From the NCBI GenBank assembly GCA_001598975.1, contig BBXU01000415.1:1-56664 (forward strand): DNA of 56,664 nucleotides, read 5' to 3'. Positions 1-9,704 of this stretch are shown here, piece by piece (the first letter of the stretch is position 1; each line of letters begins with the position of its first letter). The translations under genes and the position numbers were made by a program. Below the pieces are notes generated by a model that worked only from the letters and a program-made list of their open reading frames with translations, was not told the DNA's origin and searched no databases. This DNA is from Parachlorella kessleri. Lineage: Eukaryota > Chlorophyta > Trebouxiophyceae > Chlorellales > Chlorellaceae.

Positions 1-87
1 GGAGCAGGATTTGTTGTAATGCTGCTGGTAGCCTTTGTCACTAGGCTATATGCCTTACTTGCACTGTCCCACCATGGTTGTCTGCAG
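1..87 (+). other. Intron end preceding the first kinase exon
   Basis: The window opens inside an intron whose acceptor reads TTGTCTGCAG before position 88. The receptor kinase therefore continues upstream of the window. Confidence 0.6.
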
Positions 88-3000
88 GCTAGGGAACACA
101 GAGGTGACCCAGGGCGATGAGAACGCACCCTGCACCCAGAGCTTGACCATGTCATCGGGCTACACCCTACCGGTGCAGTGCTTGGGAACTGGCCGGTACC
201 TTACATTGTGGGTTCAGAGGGCGCAGGCCTCCACCATGTACATCTGCGAGATCTATGTCTATCTGGCAGGTCAGTGGTGGCTGGATTACCCAGCACAGTT
301 GCGCTGGTGACGGCTTTATGGTGATGGCTTGTTTTTCCCATTCTTTGTGATGGAGAGGTGTTCGTCTGCCCACCACTTCCAGGCCCTTGCTTCCTGTTCA
401 CTGCCTAGGGGCCTCCATGGCTTGTTCTGCACGCAAAAAGATCTTCCACCGGCCATCAGTCTGGTTCCCGCACGAAGAGGTCCTGTGTCTGACTTCTGTG
501 CAGCTGGGCCCACGTCTTTTGGCACCACCTCACCCTACATCCCGCCGCCCTCGCCGCCGCCCAGCCCCTACTCGCCCAGCCCCAGCGGCCCCATCGACGC
601 CAGCGTCGATGCCAGCACCACCGTGCTGGACACCATATTGCTGCTCACCGGCAGTGGCCTGAACCCGCTGACGCCCCAGACGCAGCAGAAGATTGTGACC
701 GCGATGACCGACGTGTGGACTCCAGCCAATGGCATCACTGACGTCACCTTTGTGCAGTACTCTAGCGGCTCCCAGGCCTCAGTGGCGGTGGAGCTGTATG
801 TGGGCACGCAGCAGGGCCAGGCGCCGGCAGCGGCGCAGTTCATGGTGCAGAGTGCCAACAATGGGGACCTGGCCACGGCGCTTGCCAAGGAAGGTGAGGC
901 TTAGGGCTTCTCCTGCCCACCTCATCCACTGCCGTGCAGCTGCTAGTGCCCTAGGGTACGAGGAACGTTCTGGCTAGAGCCTTGATATCTGTTGCTATGC
1001 CTTAGTACATGACAGGGTGTGCATGCCTTTGCGGTAGCCCTGACTGTCAGTGACTTCCACATGAGCATGCTCGGATGAGTAGGCAACACCAGAGCTCTCG
1101 ACACCGCAGGCGTGTCAGTGTCAACCGCCGCTGTCACATCAATAGCAGCTTACCAGGCCAGCCCATCACCCAGCCCTTCCTCACCCGACAGCAATAATAG
1201 CAGCGGTGGTGGCAGCAGCACGCCTATTGGCGCAATTGTGGGCGGTGTGGTGGGCGGCATAGCTGTGGTGGCAGCCATGCTAGCATTCCTCCTCGTGCGG
1301 AGGCGGCGGCGGCGGCAGCGGGCTGCAGCTAGTCCCAAGGCCCTGGCTGCGATGGAGCAGGGCAGGCTAGGGGGCCAGTTTGGTGGGAAGGAGAATGGTG
1401 TGGGCGTGGACGTGGCTGCAAGGACAGGTAGGCAGCAGGGATGTGCAGAATGCCCAGCACCATCAGACGTGGGCGAGGAGTAAGCTGGTCTGGCTAAAGC
1501 TAGGAGGGGGGAAAGACACTTCGCCCGGTACTTGCAGCGCACGACCTTGTGTGCACTGACAATACACCTCCTCTCTGCCTGGCTTGGCGCCATGTAGTAT
1601 TGGTGCCCTTGCATCACGACCATATAACGGCTGCCCTTGCTGCCTTCCCCATCTGGGAAGGGCAGCATGGCTGATCGTAGGTTTAGATGTCTGGGTGTGT
1701 GTGCGGTGCAGTTGGCAGCAAGGTCCTGGTGCCTGACCCGGCCCTGGTGACAGAGGGACCCCCAGAGGATGTGCTCAACTTTCTGACGGCAGATCCCCCA
1801 GAGGCCCAGGCAGCGCTATTCGATGCTGCTTCCCAGACTGGCATTGGCAACGGATTGTTGGCAGAGGGGGAGGATTCGCCCACACGCGGGGGCGGCCTCA
1901 CACCTGCCGCTTCGGAGAGCATCTCTGTGACCAGCCGGCTGCTGAGCCAGAATACGCTGGCGCGCATGGGCAGCAGCGTGAGCGAGCTTTGGCTGGTGGA
2001 CTGGTCGGAGTTGCAGCTGCAGAAGCAGATTGGGGAGGGGTCGTTCGGCAAGGTGCGTGGTGGTATTTGTTGACACGGAGCAGTCGGCGGAGTGCAATCT
2101 GTACACCTAAGGTTTGCCTTGACGGGACAACTGCGGGTCCTCTATTGGGCGTGTGTTCTGGGTCTGACCTTGCCTAACGGCAACTGGGGCAGCAGCTGTC
2201 GTGTTGGGGCTAAAAGCTGGATGCATTGTAGGAGGGCACAGGACGGAACACTGCCGCCCTTTCATCTCAATTGCAGGATATTGAATCGATAAGACATTTT
2301 TATCTGTATAGCTGAGGCCCTCAAACTACGTGTATGCAGTCGACTTATTGCCAGTGTCCCCCCCTCCTTCATTGGCACATGCTCCCCCCTTTATTGACCC
2401 CTACTGCCCTCGCCTGCAGCGTGCCTCTCTGTTGCCGACGCCGGAATCCCTCTGCCCATCTGTCACTTCCACTTCTCTAGGTTTATAAATCTGTGAAATC
2501 ATGGTGGCTGGTATGGGTACCTGAGGATATATACCTGAGGTTGGATGCAAGTGAGGCACTGGGGGCTCGCCCGAGGTCCTGACGTAGTCATATGTGCTTG
2601 TCTGTGTCCCTGCAGGTGCACCTGGCCAAGTGGCGCGAGACGACAGTTGCTGTCAAGGTGCTCTCCAATGCCGGTCTGAGCGATAGCATGGAGGAAGAGT
2701 TCCCCGAGCAGGGAGGCGGCTCTGGGCAAGGACACCCACTGTACGAGTCATTGCAGAAGGTGGGGTGCTGGTATCATGACTTTAGGTGTTCGTGGAGAAT
2801 CAATCTGGCTGTCCCACGTGGGTTGGGAAGCTGGCTGGAGAACAGTCAGGCCATCACCCGGATGCTCACAAGGGACAGTGACTAGTAATTTAGCTTTCTT
2901 ACCTAAGACATTTCTGGGTGTCAAATCCAACTTAGTTCTGATGCGAAGTATAGTCGCCTGCTCTGAGGGGCTGTTTGACGTATCCGGTGATGGTGCTAGC

Positions 3001-5088
3001 TCATTGATGGTGGACTTGCACGGTTGATATCCTTTCCCGCCCACAACATGCTACAGGAGGCCGCCATGATGGCCGCCTTACGCCATCCCTCTATTGTGAT
3101 GTACCTGGGCGTGTGCCTGGACCCGCCCGCGGTGGTGACTGAGTACTGTGCGCGCGGGTCACTCAATGACGTGCTCAAGCGGGCGCGTTCCTCACCCTCG
3201 CTGGCTACGCAGCTGGATTGGCCGAGGCGGCTCAACATGGTGGGTGGCATTGGGTTTGCTGGGCGAGTGCTGCTGGGGTATTGCCACTGTGTGCTTGGGC
3301 GTAGCTTCTTGTGGGGGTGCTGGTTCTCGCCTTGGCACCTTGTGCGGTGCTGCATAGTTAGCACTCTGGGTGGACTGCAGAGTGTGGGGCAAGTGCGCTC
3401 GCGCGTGCGCGCGTGCATGTGTGTGTCAAGCGAAACGGTTGTGAGTTTATAGGACTCCCCCTCACCTCGCTGCAGGCGCTTGATGCTGCCAAGGGCATGC
3501 TGTACCTTCACTCGTGCAATCCGCCCATCATCCATCGCGATCTGAAGAGTCCCAACCTGTGAGTGACTGTGCTGCTTAACAGCTGCCTCAGACACGTTAG
3601 CAAGCACATTGTGAGAACAGTCAGAGCTGCCATGGTGAGGATTGTTTTGTGCAGACACCTATCAGCAGACTGGATTTTAAGATGTTAAGTGCGTTACAGC
3701 ATAAAGTTTGAGCATGGCTGTTATTAGCATGGGTAGCAGGTACTGCGAACTGGGAGTGAGAGTTGAGGTGTATGGACAGGACTGGATGCAGAATGCGCAC
3801 TGAGTCTTGTTAGCTTCTCCTGCAGGCTGGTTGACAAGCACTGGCGGGTTAAGGTTGGCGACTTCAACCTGTCCAGGTGAGTATGGTGGTAGTTGCCATG
3901 GCTCTTTTCGTCATCATCAGCCTGCCTGCCTGCTATTCTGGTGCACTCCTGAGGAGGTCTCTTGTCCCTGCATATGAACCCTGCCTGCTGTACAGCCATC
4001 TGCTCCGTGACGTGCAGAGACTGGAGACACTGCTGCCGGTTTGTGCAAGCTAGTTGTGCCCCGCCTGCCTGCCACGCCTGCTTACAGGGTGATGGAAGAC
4101 AGCGTGGTGCTGTCCAGCGTGGCTGCCACCAACCCCCGCTGGCTGGCCCCTGAGATCCTGGCAGGCAAAGGCTACACGTACGCGTCGGATGTGTATGCGT
4201 TTGGCATCATCCTCTGGGAGTTTCTGACGTGGCAGGTGCCATGGCATGAGTATGGCCCATGGCAGGTGGTGGCCATGGTGACCGAGTCCAGCAAGCGGCC
4301 GGAGGTGGGTGGTGCGACTTACCTGGGGCACAATTGAAACTGAGGCGGATCTTACAGATGTAGCAGAGCCTAAGGCGCAGATTTTCTGTTCAACTGCTGT
4401 TCAGATATAGTATTTTCCCAAGCCGTCTCGTCTTGGTGAGAGGCTAGTCCAACTGCGGGGCCAGTTTTTGTTCATGGCACATGAAGCAGCTGTTGTCAGC
4501 TGCCTTCTCTCAAGTATTCAAGGTCCTATGGTTTGGTGCTTGCCACCGCGTGTTGCCGCCTCCCTCTCAGTCCGGCCCCCCTGAACCCACTTGCTGTCCC
4601 TTGCACAGGTACCAGAGGTGGACGAGCTGCCTACGCCAGCCTTTGCGGGGCTGGTCGACTACCTGCAGCTCATGCAGGAGTGCTGGGCTCAAGACCCCAC
4701 GCAGCGCCCCTCCTTCACCACTGTCATCTCGCGTCTCCGCAAACTGCTGGCTCTGGAGGCGCAGCGCCAGCGGCAGCACAGCGCTGCAGCGGAGTCTCCC
4801 AGCAAGCACAGCACCGCGGACGGCAGCGAGACGCCGCAGATGCGGTCACGGCCGATTGTCAGCATCTATGACCTGTCTGGCGGAGCCGCGGGCGACCTGC
4901 CTGCCCCCATGGCCACCGCCGCCAGCCTGGCTACGGGAGCAAGCGGCGACGTGGCGCTGACTGCCAGCCTGGCCCGGTCCGAGGGTGGGCTCACAGGCAG
5001 TCTCATGACGCTGGACACAGAGGCAGGCACTCGACGACTGGAGACTATCCGTGGGGGCAGCTCAGACGAGGGTGCAGCCGAGAGATGA
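88..5088 (+). CDS. Receptor-like Raf-type (TKL) protein kinase, 5' end missing
   Basis: Exons read as 88-269, 504-893, 1110-1427, 1712-2052, 2616-2759, 3057-3239, 3476-3558, 3826-3876, 4088-4304 and 4609-5088 (about 796 codons), phases agreeing throughout. Order: the tail of a Cys-containing extracellular module ending ICEIYVYLA, like the end of a fucolectin/discoidin fold; a Pro/Ser linker (PPPSPPPSPYSPSP); an extracellular stretch; a Ser-rich stalk; one membrane helix (about 1225-1300) followed by six Arg; then a kinase domain. Kinase motifs: GEGSFGK, VAVKVL, HRDLKSPN, GDFNLSR, WLAPEI, SDVYAFGIILWEF. The metal-binding DFG is DFN. Known: this topology passes extracellular signals to a cytosolic Ser/Thr or dual-specificity kinase. 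Ligand and substrates are unknown. The signal peptide and the start of the ectodomain lie left of the window. Confidence 0.88.
3717..3800 (+). repeat. Dispersed repeat R1, copy in kinase intron
   Basis: Lies in the intron between the HRD and DFN exons. It contains the R1 core (close to GGTGGCAGGTAGTGCGAAC) and a tail GGATGCAGAATG that is shared exactly with the copy at 40740. It is in sense orientation to the gene. Confidence 0.65.
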
Positions 5089-5643
5089 TGGGTACTGGCC
5101 ACGGGGCTGCTGCAGCTGTAGAGATGTGCAATAGGGACGTAGGAATGTGCAGAGTGTGAAAGCCAGGGCAGCAATGTGACGCTAGCATGGGACTAAGCAA
5201 GCAGAGTGCTGGGAAGATGTGTAAACGCGGCCAAGGGGCTACCCAGCCCCATTGTAGTGCAGGCTGGATAGCAGGAGGCCTTGCTGCGCTGGGATATGGG
5301 CGTGTGGTAGTGGTGTGACAGCGGAAGCTGCAGATTGTGTGCGCCTTCTTGGAAGTTTCGGCTATTATTTCCTGGGTAGGTTGCTTCACTTCTGGTAGTT
5401 TCCTAGTTGGGATGGAATGCACGTATCAAGGTAGGGCCAAGCTGCGCCGGTTAGCAGAGTTTCCTTACTGCGCTGCTACATATCCTTTGGGGGTGGGTCT
5501 GTAGCCTGGCTACCTTGTCCTTCTTGTCCCAGCTAACTTTGCGCTTGTGAAAGGGAAACGAATATCAAATAGCCCACGCAAGGCATGAGGACCGTCTGGA
5601 TGGTTTATATGCGCCCGGCATTTACAGAACACCTAGGGAGCCA
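5089..5643. other. Convergent 3' region, kinase / Yae1 gene
   Basis: Between two converging stop codons. It holds the kinase 3' UTR with TGTAA at 5220-5224 and, for the minus-strand gene, TTACA at 5622-5626 (TGTAA on that strand). No further coding exon is seen. Confidence 0.55.
5220..5224 (+). terminator. TGTAA poly(A)-type signal of kinase gene
   Basis: TGTAA is the usual polyadenylation signal of chlorophyte nuclear genes. This copy is about 130 bases after the kinase stop codon. The function is inferred from position only. Confidence 0.4.
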
Positions 5644-6342
5644 TTAAGTAGGCACTGGGTCTGGGTCTCGCAACTCTGCCTGCAACTGCAAGCCACGTTG
5701 CAGGGCTAGCAGCTGCGCTGCCTCTTGTTGCCGCTCTTGCAACTGCTGATAAGACAATGGGCAGCCTGCTGTTGGGCCTGCAACAGCCTGCTGCCCCACA
5801 TTGTGCTCAGAGGAGGCTGGCTGCTGCTGAACGTCATGCGCATGCTGTCTCATGACTTCATCTAGCACAGCATCAGCAGCATGCTTCAAAGGCACAGCAA
5901 CTGCTGCCGCCAAGGCCCTTTGGTCTTCCTGCGGGCGAGCTGCCACGCCAAGCTTGGCCGAAATGGCCGTCAGGCTGGCGACTGCCCCGCAGGTAGCTCC
6001 CCAGGCAAAGCCAGCCCTTGACCCCGCAGCATAGCCTGCACAAAGAGCAAGGGGTGCAGCATTATACCGTACCTGGAGTGGAACCGATACTATGACCTGC
6101 CCTAACCCACCATCTACTCTGGGCTGCCTGGTTGCCCCACCTGCGTTGAACCCCTGCTGCACAGCCCCCTCCTTTCCCGCCTCTATCCCTTCCCTGTAGC
6201 CAGAATTGAAGAACTCCTCTCGCCTGGCGCCCCACTCCTGTCGCAGCCCTGAATTGACATCGTCATCACTGCCCTCGAAGTCGTTCACGACCGGTTCGCT
6301 CTTGCCATCCATTGTTCTATTCAAAGCATAAGTAGCTGGCAT
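5644..6342 (-). CDS. Yae1-domain protein (deca-GX3 motif)
   Basis: Two exons, 6342-6141 and 6035-5644, give 197 aa from the first Met, or 187 from a second Met (MDGKSEP) that is an equally likely start. Splicing joins GYREGIEAGKEG, the next residues and GFNAG to YAAGSRAGFAWG, making an unbroken run of Gly at every fourth position. That is the deca-GX3 motif of Yae1 and Lto1. The acidic stretch before it (EGSDDDVN, then QEWGARREEFF) matches Yae1 N-termini. Known: Yae1 and Lto1 form an adaptor that targets cytosolic iron-sulphur cluster assembly to the ribosome-recycling ATPase ABCE1/Rli1. The C-terminal half is Gln/Ala-rich and unassigned. TTACA at 5622-5626 may be its poly(A) signal. Confidence 0.82.
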   Translation of the reverse strand: MPATYALNRTMDGKSEPVVNDFEGSDDDVNSGLRQEWGARREEFFNSGYREGIEAGKEGAVQQGFNAGGATRQPRVDGGLGQVIVSVPLQVRYNAAPLALCAGYAAGSRAGFAWGATCGAVASLTAISAKLGVAARPQEDQRALAAAVAVPLKHAADAVLDEVMRQHAHDVQQQPASSEHNVGQQAVAGPTAGCPLSYQQLQERQQEAAQLLALQRGLQLQAELRDPDPVPT

Positions 6343-6655
6343 ACCGGCATTTCTATCTCAGCCAGTTCACGTACAGGATGACGGATGGGCGCAGGCGGAA
6401 GGGTTTTTTCTAAGAAACTAAGAAACAGAACACGCAGTAAGGGTGGCTTTCAGTAAGGGTGGCTGGTTCTGCGAACAGATTTGATGGCGGTCTGTAGTGA
6501 CAGGGGCCAATGCAGCTATGCTCTAGGTTTGCCTGACTCAGAGTTCTGATCCTCCAACTCGGAGTTCTGATCCAGTATGCTCTCCTTCAGTTAGCACGTG
6601 CACCGGGTGGCTGGGCGATGTCAACATCACCTGGGGTCGAAAAGGTCACGAGCAC
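6343..6655. other. Upstream region of Yae1 gene with short direct repeats
   Basis: No coding exon is apparent. It contains two imperfect direct duplications: CAGTAAGGGTGGCT at about 6435-6448 and again at 6451-6464, and AGTTCTGATCC at 6542-6552 and 6563-6573. The first pair resembles part of the R1 repeat core. Confidence 0.4.
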
Positions 6656-6885
6656 TTACAGTGGACCGCTTGGCTCATTGCCTCAACAATTACAGGGTCC
6701 AGCACTGTTGCGGCAGGCAAGTTTGACAGAAGGCTTGTTGTCATAGGGTTGCCAAGCTTCCACTCATAGTCTTCCGGGTATGCTGGCATTCTTATAGCTT
6801 GATCCGCCTCAGACGAAGGAAAGGATACTGGGGGCGAAGTAGGCGCCCCTGCTACAAAGTAACCTGGCGGTGGCAGAAAGTGCTA
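6656..6885 (-). CDS. Orphan coding exon, gene not recognised
   Basis: An open stretch on the minus strand with protein-like composition runs through PPGYFVAGAP, MPAYPEDYEWKLGNP and LDPVIVEAMSQAVH. It begins after a possible acceptor (...CAAGTTAG) and ends either at TGA a few codons after AVH or at a donor GTAAGT. A possible first exon is the short ORF beginning MVVDNNGWLA near 7170, which would join in phase to give a protein of about 100 aa. It lies between the RETICULATA-like stop and the Yae1 start, so it is probably a small separate gene. No family was recognised and the ends are uncertain. Confidence 0.35.
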
Positions 6886-7054
6886 ACTTGAAGGTTTGTT
6901 CTTGGGGATCCCTTAGGGGGCTCACTGTGGCGCCTGGAGGCAGCTTCCTGAAACTTGCCAACTTGTTACAGGTTCAATGCCACCAAGCAAGCAGTGCTGA
7001 TGAAGATATAGTTCCTATCGAAGTGTCAAAAAATACATTCAGTGAGCACATTAA

Positions 7055-7059
7055 TTACA
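7055..7059 (-). terminator. TGTAA poly(A)-type signal of RETICULATA-like gene
   Basis: TTACA on the plus strand reads TGTAA on the minus strand, about 155 bases after the stop codon at 7216. Function is inferred from position. Confidence 0.35.
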
Positions 7060-7215
7060 AAAGGTGCTGCCGACCCTGGCAGCAATGCACAGCATCCCAA
7101 GCACTGTTGTTCGCCGGTCAGGGGGTGCACTAGCCAACCATCCATTGTTGTCCACCACCATGCTCGTTCGCTGCGAACTGTCGCCACACACCTGGCACCA
7201 ACCACCAGGTAGACA

Positions 7216-9318
7216 TCACTTGCTCTTCTTCTTTGCTGCCGCTGTTGCCGCCTTAACTGGCTCTGCTAGAGGCTCAGCTGCCTTCTGCACGCCAAGGACC
7301 TTGGCGATCATGACGAAAGAAACTCCGCCCACCATGTTGTTGAGGCTGCGGACGATAGCACTAAAGAGACGGAACAACCCCGTGGGTATCCTGGGTTGCA
7401 GAACCTGCAGCAATGGCACTTGAAGTGCTTGTGGGTCACTTTGCAAGTTCGCCACCCACACTACCTTCCTTCCCACCACTCCCACGACAGACGAAAGCAA
7501 CTCAGCAACCTCCACGACCTTCTGCAGCCGCCTTGATTACAGGCGAGCCATCAATTGAATTATACAACTCATGACAGCTGCAAGATGCCACCGACGGTAC
7601 GTACCATGTCCAAGCCGTTGAGTATCTGATACCGCAGGTTGGAGGAGAGACCCATGTGCAGCGCCCAGCAGGAGGCATTGCCCACCACATTGGGAGGCGT
7701 GTTCTGCACAATTGGAGGGCCAGCAGAAGGAGAGGTGGCACAGCAGGGCACCTGTACAACGATGAAATGGATACAGCCTGCTCTACGCATGCAGAGCCCA
7801 GCCCAAGCTTGGCAACAGCGCCAAGGTGTACAGGCCCCTCGTCTACAAGGGAGAGCGTTCGGCAACCCCGCAGACAGGACAAGAGAGGGCGACAAGGCCC
7901 AGCAAATCCACCCCGCTTGCGAGACAAGGAGGCTAGAGCAATGGTCACAACCCCTGCCACCCACGCGGGTGACACACCTTTGTCTCAAAGTTGGGGTCCA
8001 GCTGCTTGCGAAGCGCCACCAACCCGTTGGACATCGCGGTGCCCACCAGACCAGAGCACAGGCCGATGAAGGCAAAGATGAAGCCCTTGTAAACAAAGTT
8101 GATGAGGCGGGAGCCCACGGAGAAGCCCGGCTGGAACATGTGGCCACCTGCACGGCCACTCATGCAGGTCCCTCGGGCACTCCTCAAGGCACTCCTCACA
8201 ACTGGCACACAACTCCGCGAGTCACCCCAGGTGTGCAAGGCTCTCCTGACTGTCAACGCAGCCCCATCCATGCCTGGATCACCAGGGCTAGCCGGCCCCA
8301 CCTGGTGCGCCCAAGGCCACAAGGTTGTGCTCTGTGAACAGCCGCTGGAAAAAGCCCAGGCTTGCCCCGCCAGTGGCAGAGGCAGTGGGGGCGAGAAGCC
8401 ACATGAGCGCGAAGTTGACAATGCTGCCCACCTGCAGGGGGCTCCCAGTTGATGTGTCATGCCAAGGGTTCCACACCCTAGGCAAGGAGCTCGCACAGCA
8501 ACAAAAAGCGCAGGTAACAGCGGAGACAAGGTGCAGAAAAGCAAGTGTGCAACACATCACCTAATACAGGTTGTGCAATCCTGTCAAGCTCAAACTTACC
8601 ACCAGGGTGGCAAACACAAAGTCGAGCTCGTTCAAGCCCCAGTTGGGACGACCGGCCATGTCGCCAGCCACAGAAGCACCCACCCCAATGACCTGTAGCA
8701 AGCAAGGAACCCAGTCAGGGGCGTGTAAACCCTACCAGCAACTTGTAGAAACCGATCACACCATATAGCCAACCCAGCTAGTGCACATGTACACAGACCT
8801 GCTCGATAAAGACTTTGTAGGCAAACTGAGGGTCGGCCGCCACGCGGTCCTCCCAGCCCTTCCAGCGGAAACCGCCGGTGGGCTTTTGGGGTTGCTCGTC
8901 CTTGCCATCATCACCACCGCCGCCTCCACCACCGCCGCTGCTGCCGCCAAAGCTGCCACCGCTGCCACTGCCGCCTCCGCTGCTGGCCCTCACCCAGCTA
9001 GCCTCTTGGCGCCTGGGGCAGTATTGCAGCACGCACAGTGTTCAGGCAGTGTGGGCAGGTTGGCTTCGTTGCTGACATGCATGCCATCAGATCGCCTCGC
9101 TAGCAGCCGTCGCCACTAGGGGCGTACTGCACAACACATGGCATGCGCCATGCCCTTAGCGCCCCTCCCCATCAGCAGCCACACCTGCCAAGCTGGTTCA
9201 GAGGCCTCTGTTGTCCCAATGGATTCCTCAGGAGTCCAGGCAGCCTTTTGGAGGCCGGTTGGTTAGGAGGGCAAGTGCCCAGCCGCCGCTGTGGCAGCTG
9301 CGCACAATGGACATTCAT
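7216..9318 (-). CDS. RETICULATA-related (DUF3411) plastid membrane protein
   Basis: Seven exons: 9318-9185, 9012-8799, 8692-8600, 8431-8302, 8147-7978, 7703-7605 and about 7518-7216, giving about 380 aa. Exon 1 (MNVHCAQLPQRRLG) is basic and poor in acidic residues, like a plastid transit peptide. A poly-Gly/Ser stretch with an Asp cluster follows. The DUF3411 core starts at WEDRVAADPQFAYKVFIEQ and continues through VGASVAGDMAGRPNWGLNELDF, IVNFALMWLLAP, SRLINFVYKGFIFAFIG and NLRYQILNGLDMV. Several hydrophobic segments are visible. The end is Lys-rich (AAAKKKSK). Known: Arabidopsis RETICULATA proteins sit in the chloroplast envelope and affect leaf mesophyll development and amino-acid balance; the molecular activity is unknown. 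Start chosen because exon 1 splices in phase and gives a transit peptide. Confidence 0.88.
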
Positions 9319-9704
9319 GGTCGCAAATGCTGCCGGCTTTGCTGCAACACTATACTCTGACCGCGCCAGTCTTCAATTTCTGGCGGCAGGTAGTCAAGTT
9401 TTGTCATCAATTTGCTCTTTGCAAGGCTACCCGACATTAACGCTAGCGTTCCAAATGACATGGTTGTAAATCAACCATCACTGGTGAACCAGCTTGCACA
9501 CACACCCACATCATCATTGATAGATCAGTCCAGTAAAAGTGCTGTCCTCTAGGGTTGGGTGTCGCCTTGAGCTCGTTTTGAGTAGCTTGCAATAGGAGTT
9601 TTGAACCCTTCACACGAAGGATGGCCTCGGCAGTAGGTCATATGTTCCGTGTCAAGTAAACCCAGGCTAGGTGTCAGCTTGTTTGGGTTTCATAGCGGTT
9701 TCCA
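9319..9704. promoter_or_regulatory. Shared divergent promoter, RETICULATA-like / CDF transporter
   Basis: 386 bases between two diverging start codons. No exon and no clear TATA box were picked out. Assignment as a bidirectional promoter rests only on gene arrangement. Confidence 0.4.
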
